Source of the DNA: Atherix ibis
Taxonomy: Eukaryota > Arthropoda > Insecta > Diptera > Athericidae
Reading direction: 5' to 3'
DNA: 64,000 bases
Assembly: GCA_958298945.1 (NCBI GenBank)
Contig: OY282605.1
Coordinates: forward strand, 111,720,267-111,784,266
A program made the position numbers and the translations under genes. Positions 63,420-64,000 of the stretch are shown here, piece by piece; position 1 is the stretch's first letter; each line of letters opens with the position of its first letter. The notes under the pieces are model-generated. The model was not told the DNA's origin. It worked only from the letters and a program-made list of their open reading frames with translations, and ran no database searches.

Positions 63420-64000
63420 AAAAAATTTGTGCCGTTGCATTGACGTTTGTGATTTGGTTCTCAAACGCCAAGAACGTAACACAGTAGAAATATTTTTTTT
63501 TGCAAAATTCATTTTTATTATTCAACATAGTTGCCTTCGAGGGCGATACAGCGATTATAGCGATCTTCCAACTTTTCGATACCATTTTTATAGTACTCTT
63601 TCGGTTTTGCCTCAAAATAGAACTCAGTTTCATCATCGGTCTTAAATTTCTTGCCAGCGAGCATTCTCTTGAGGTCTGCAAACAGGAAAAAGTCGCTGGG
63701 GGCCAGATCTGGAGAATACGGTGGATGAGGAAGCAATTCGTAGCCAAATTCATTGAGTTTGACCATCGTTTTCATCGACTTGTGACACGGTGCATTGTCT
63801 TGGTGAAACAACACTTTTTTCTTCTTCAAATGAGGCCGTTTCTTAGCGATTTCTTTCTTCAAACGATCCAATAACGCTATAACATATAATAGTCGCTGTT
63901 GATCGTCTGTCCCTTCTGGAGATAGTCAATGAATATTATACCATGCGCATCCCAAAATACAGACGCCATCACCTTGCCAGCCGACTGTTGCGTTTTTCCA
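63420..64000 (-). mobile_element. irritans-subfamily mariner, cut by the window edge
   Basis: The minus strand encodes the second half of an irritans-type mariner transposase, entering from the right edge. The coding part ends at 63,518, and about 100 bp of 3' flank should hold the untranslated end and terminal repeat, but I could not identify the repeat, so 63,420 is a guess. The sequence is far better preserved than the relic at 26.6 kb, suggesting a younger insertion. The 5' half lies outside this window. Confidence 0.9.
63518..64000 (-). pseudogene. irritans mariner transposase, partial, frameshifted
   Basis: From the right edge the frame reads GKTQQSAGKVMASVFWDAHG, then IIFIDYLQKGQTINSDYYM. 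A 5-base insertion (TATAA on the + strand, 63,878-63,882) then shifts the frame and brings in a stop. After it the protein resumes as LLDRLKKEIAKKRPHLKKKK, with the second catalytic Asp in HQDNAPCHKS (codon 63,799-63,797) and the third in SPDLAPSDFFLF (codon 63,694-63,692), exactly 34 residues apart. The tail ends NRCIALEGNYVE and the stop TAA at 63,518-63,520. Compared with the family, about four residues seem missing after GKKF, in frame. Apart from the 5-base insertion no stop is seen in the visible half. Whether the unseen N-terminal half is intact is unknown. Confidence 0.93.

Noticed and set aside
1..64000. CRISPR arrays, bacterial promoters, ribosome binding sites and operons
   Set aside because: The window is eukaryotic in character, and no regularly spaced repeats or bacterial gene organisation were seen.

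Overview
This window is eukaryotic nuclear DNA, very AT-rich, with long A/T homopolymer runs. I find no intact protein-coding gene. The longest open frame is 164 codons, and it is the C-terminal part of a broken mariner transposase. There is no operon structure, no recognisable tRNA or rRNA, and no CRISPR array. The transposon families present (irritans-type mariners, a second mariner lineage, and rosa-like DD41D elements) are typical of insects. Together with the base composition they suggest a fly. A tephritid fruit fly is a reasonable guess, because rosa-like DD41D elements were described from that group, but it is not proven here.

Layout. Positions 1 to about 26,600 hold no recognisable transposase. 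This part is AT-rich non-coding DNA with simple repeats (an eight-unit heptamer array at 1148-1203, CAT-type repeats near 18,960), a 40-bp perfect inverted repeat at 17,239-17,332 and a less AT-rich block at about 18,700-24,100. From 26,600 to the end the DNA is dotted with dead DNA transposons. These are an irritans-type mariner relic (26,605-27,270, +), an almost complete mariner with both terminal inverted repeats and TA target duplication (30,450-31,704, +), a doubtful transposase fragment (32,568-32,830, -), a DDE_3-type relic (39,228-39,905, -), a DD41D relic (44,570-45,345, -), the 5' end of a second mariner related to the 30.4-kb copy (54,700-55,019, -), a DD41D relic (57,344-58,117, -), a 714-bp element with 32-bp inverted ends and no coding capacity (58,907-59,620), another DD41D-type relic (62,322-62,935, -), and an irritans mariner running off the right edge (63,518-64,000, -). 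A short frame near 44,015-44,065 carries a LINE-type reverse-transcriptase motif.

Functional reading. Nothing here forms a pathway. The window looks like intergenic or large-intron DNA of a fly that accumulated several waves of Tc1/mariner-superfamily elements, all inactivated by stops, frameshifts or deletions. Less AT-rich islands (about 18.7-24.1 kb, 43.3-44.3 kb, 45.8-47.7 kb) have no recognisable coding content and could be regulatory, but the sequence alone does not show this. I found no convincing undescribed biological system. The best candidates for a second look are the non-autonomous element at 58.9-59.6 kb and the long hairpin at 17.2 kb.
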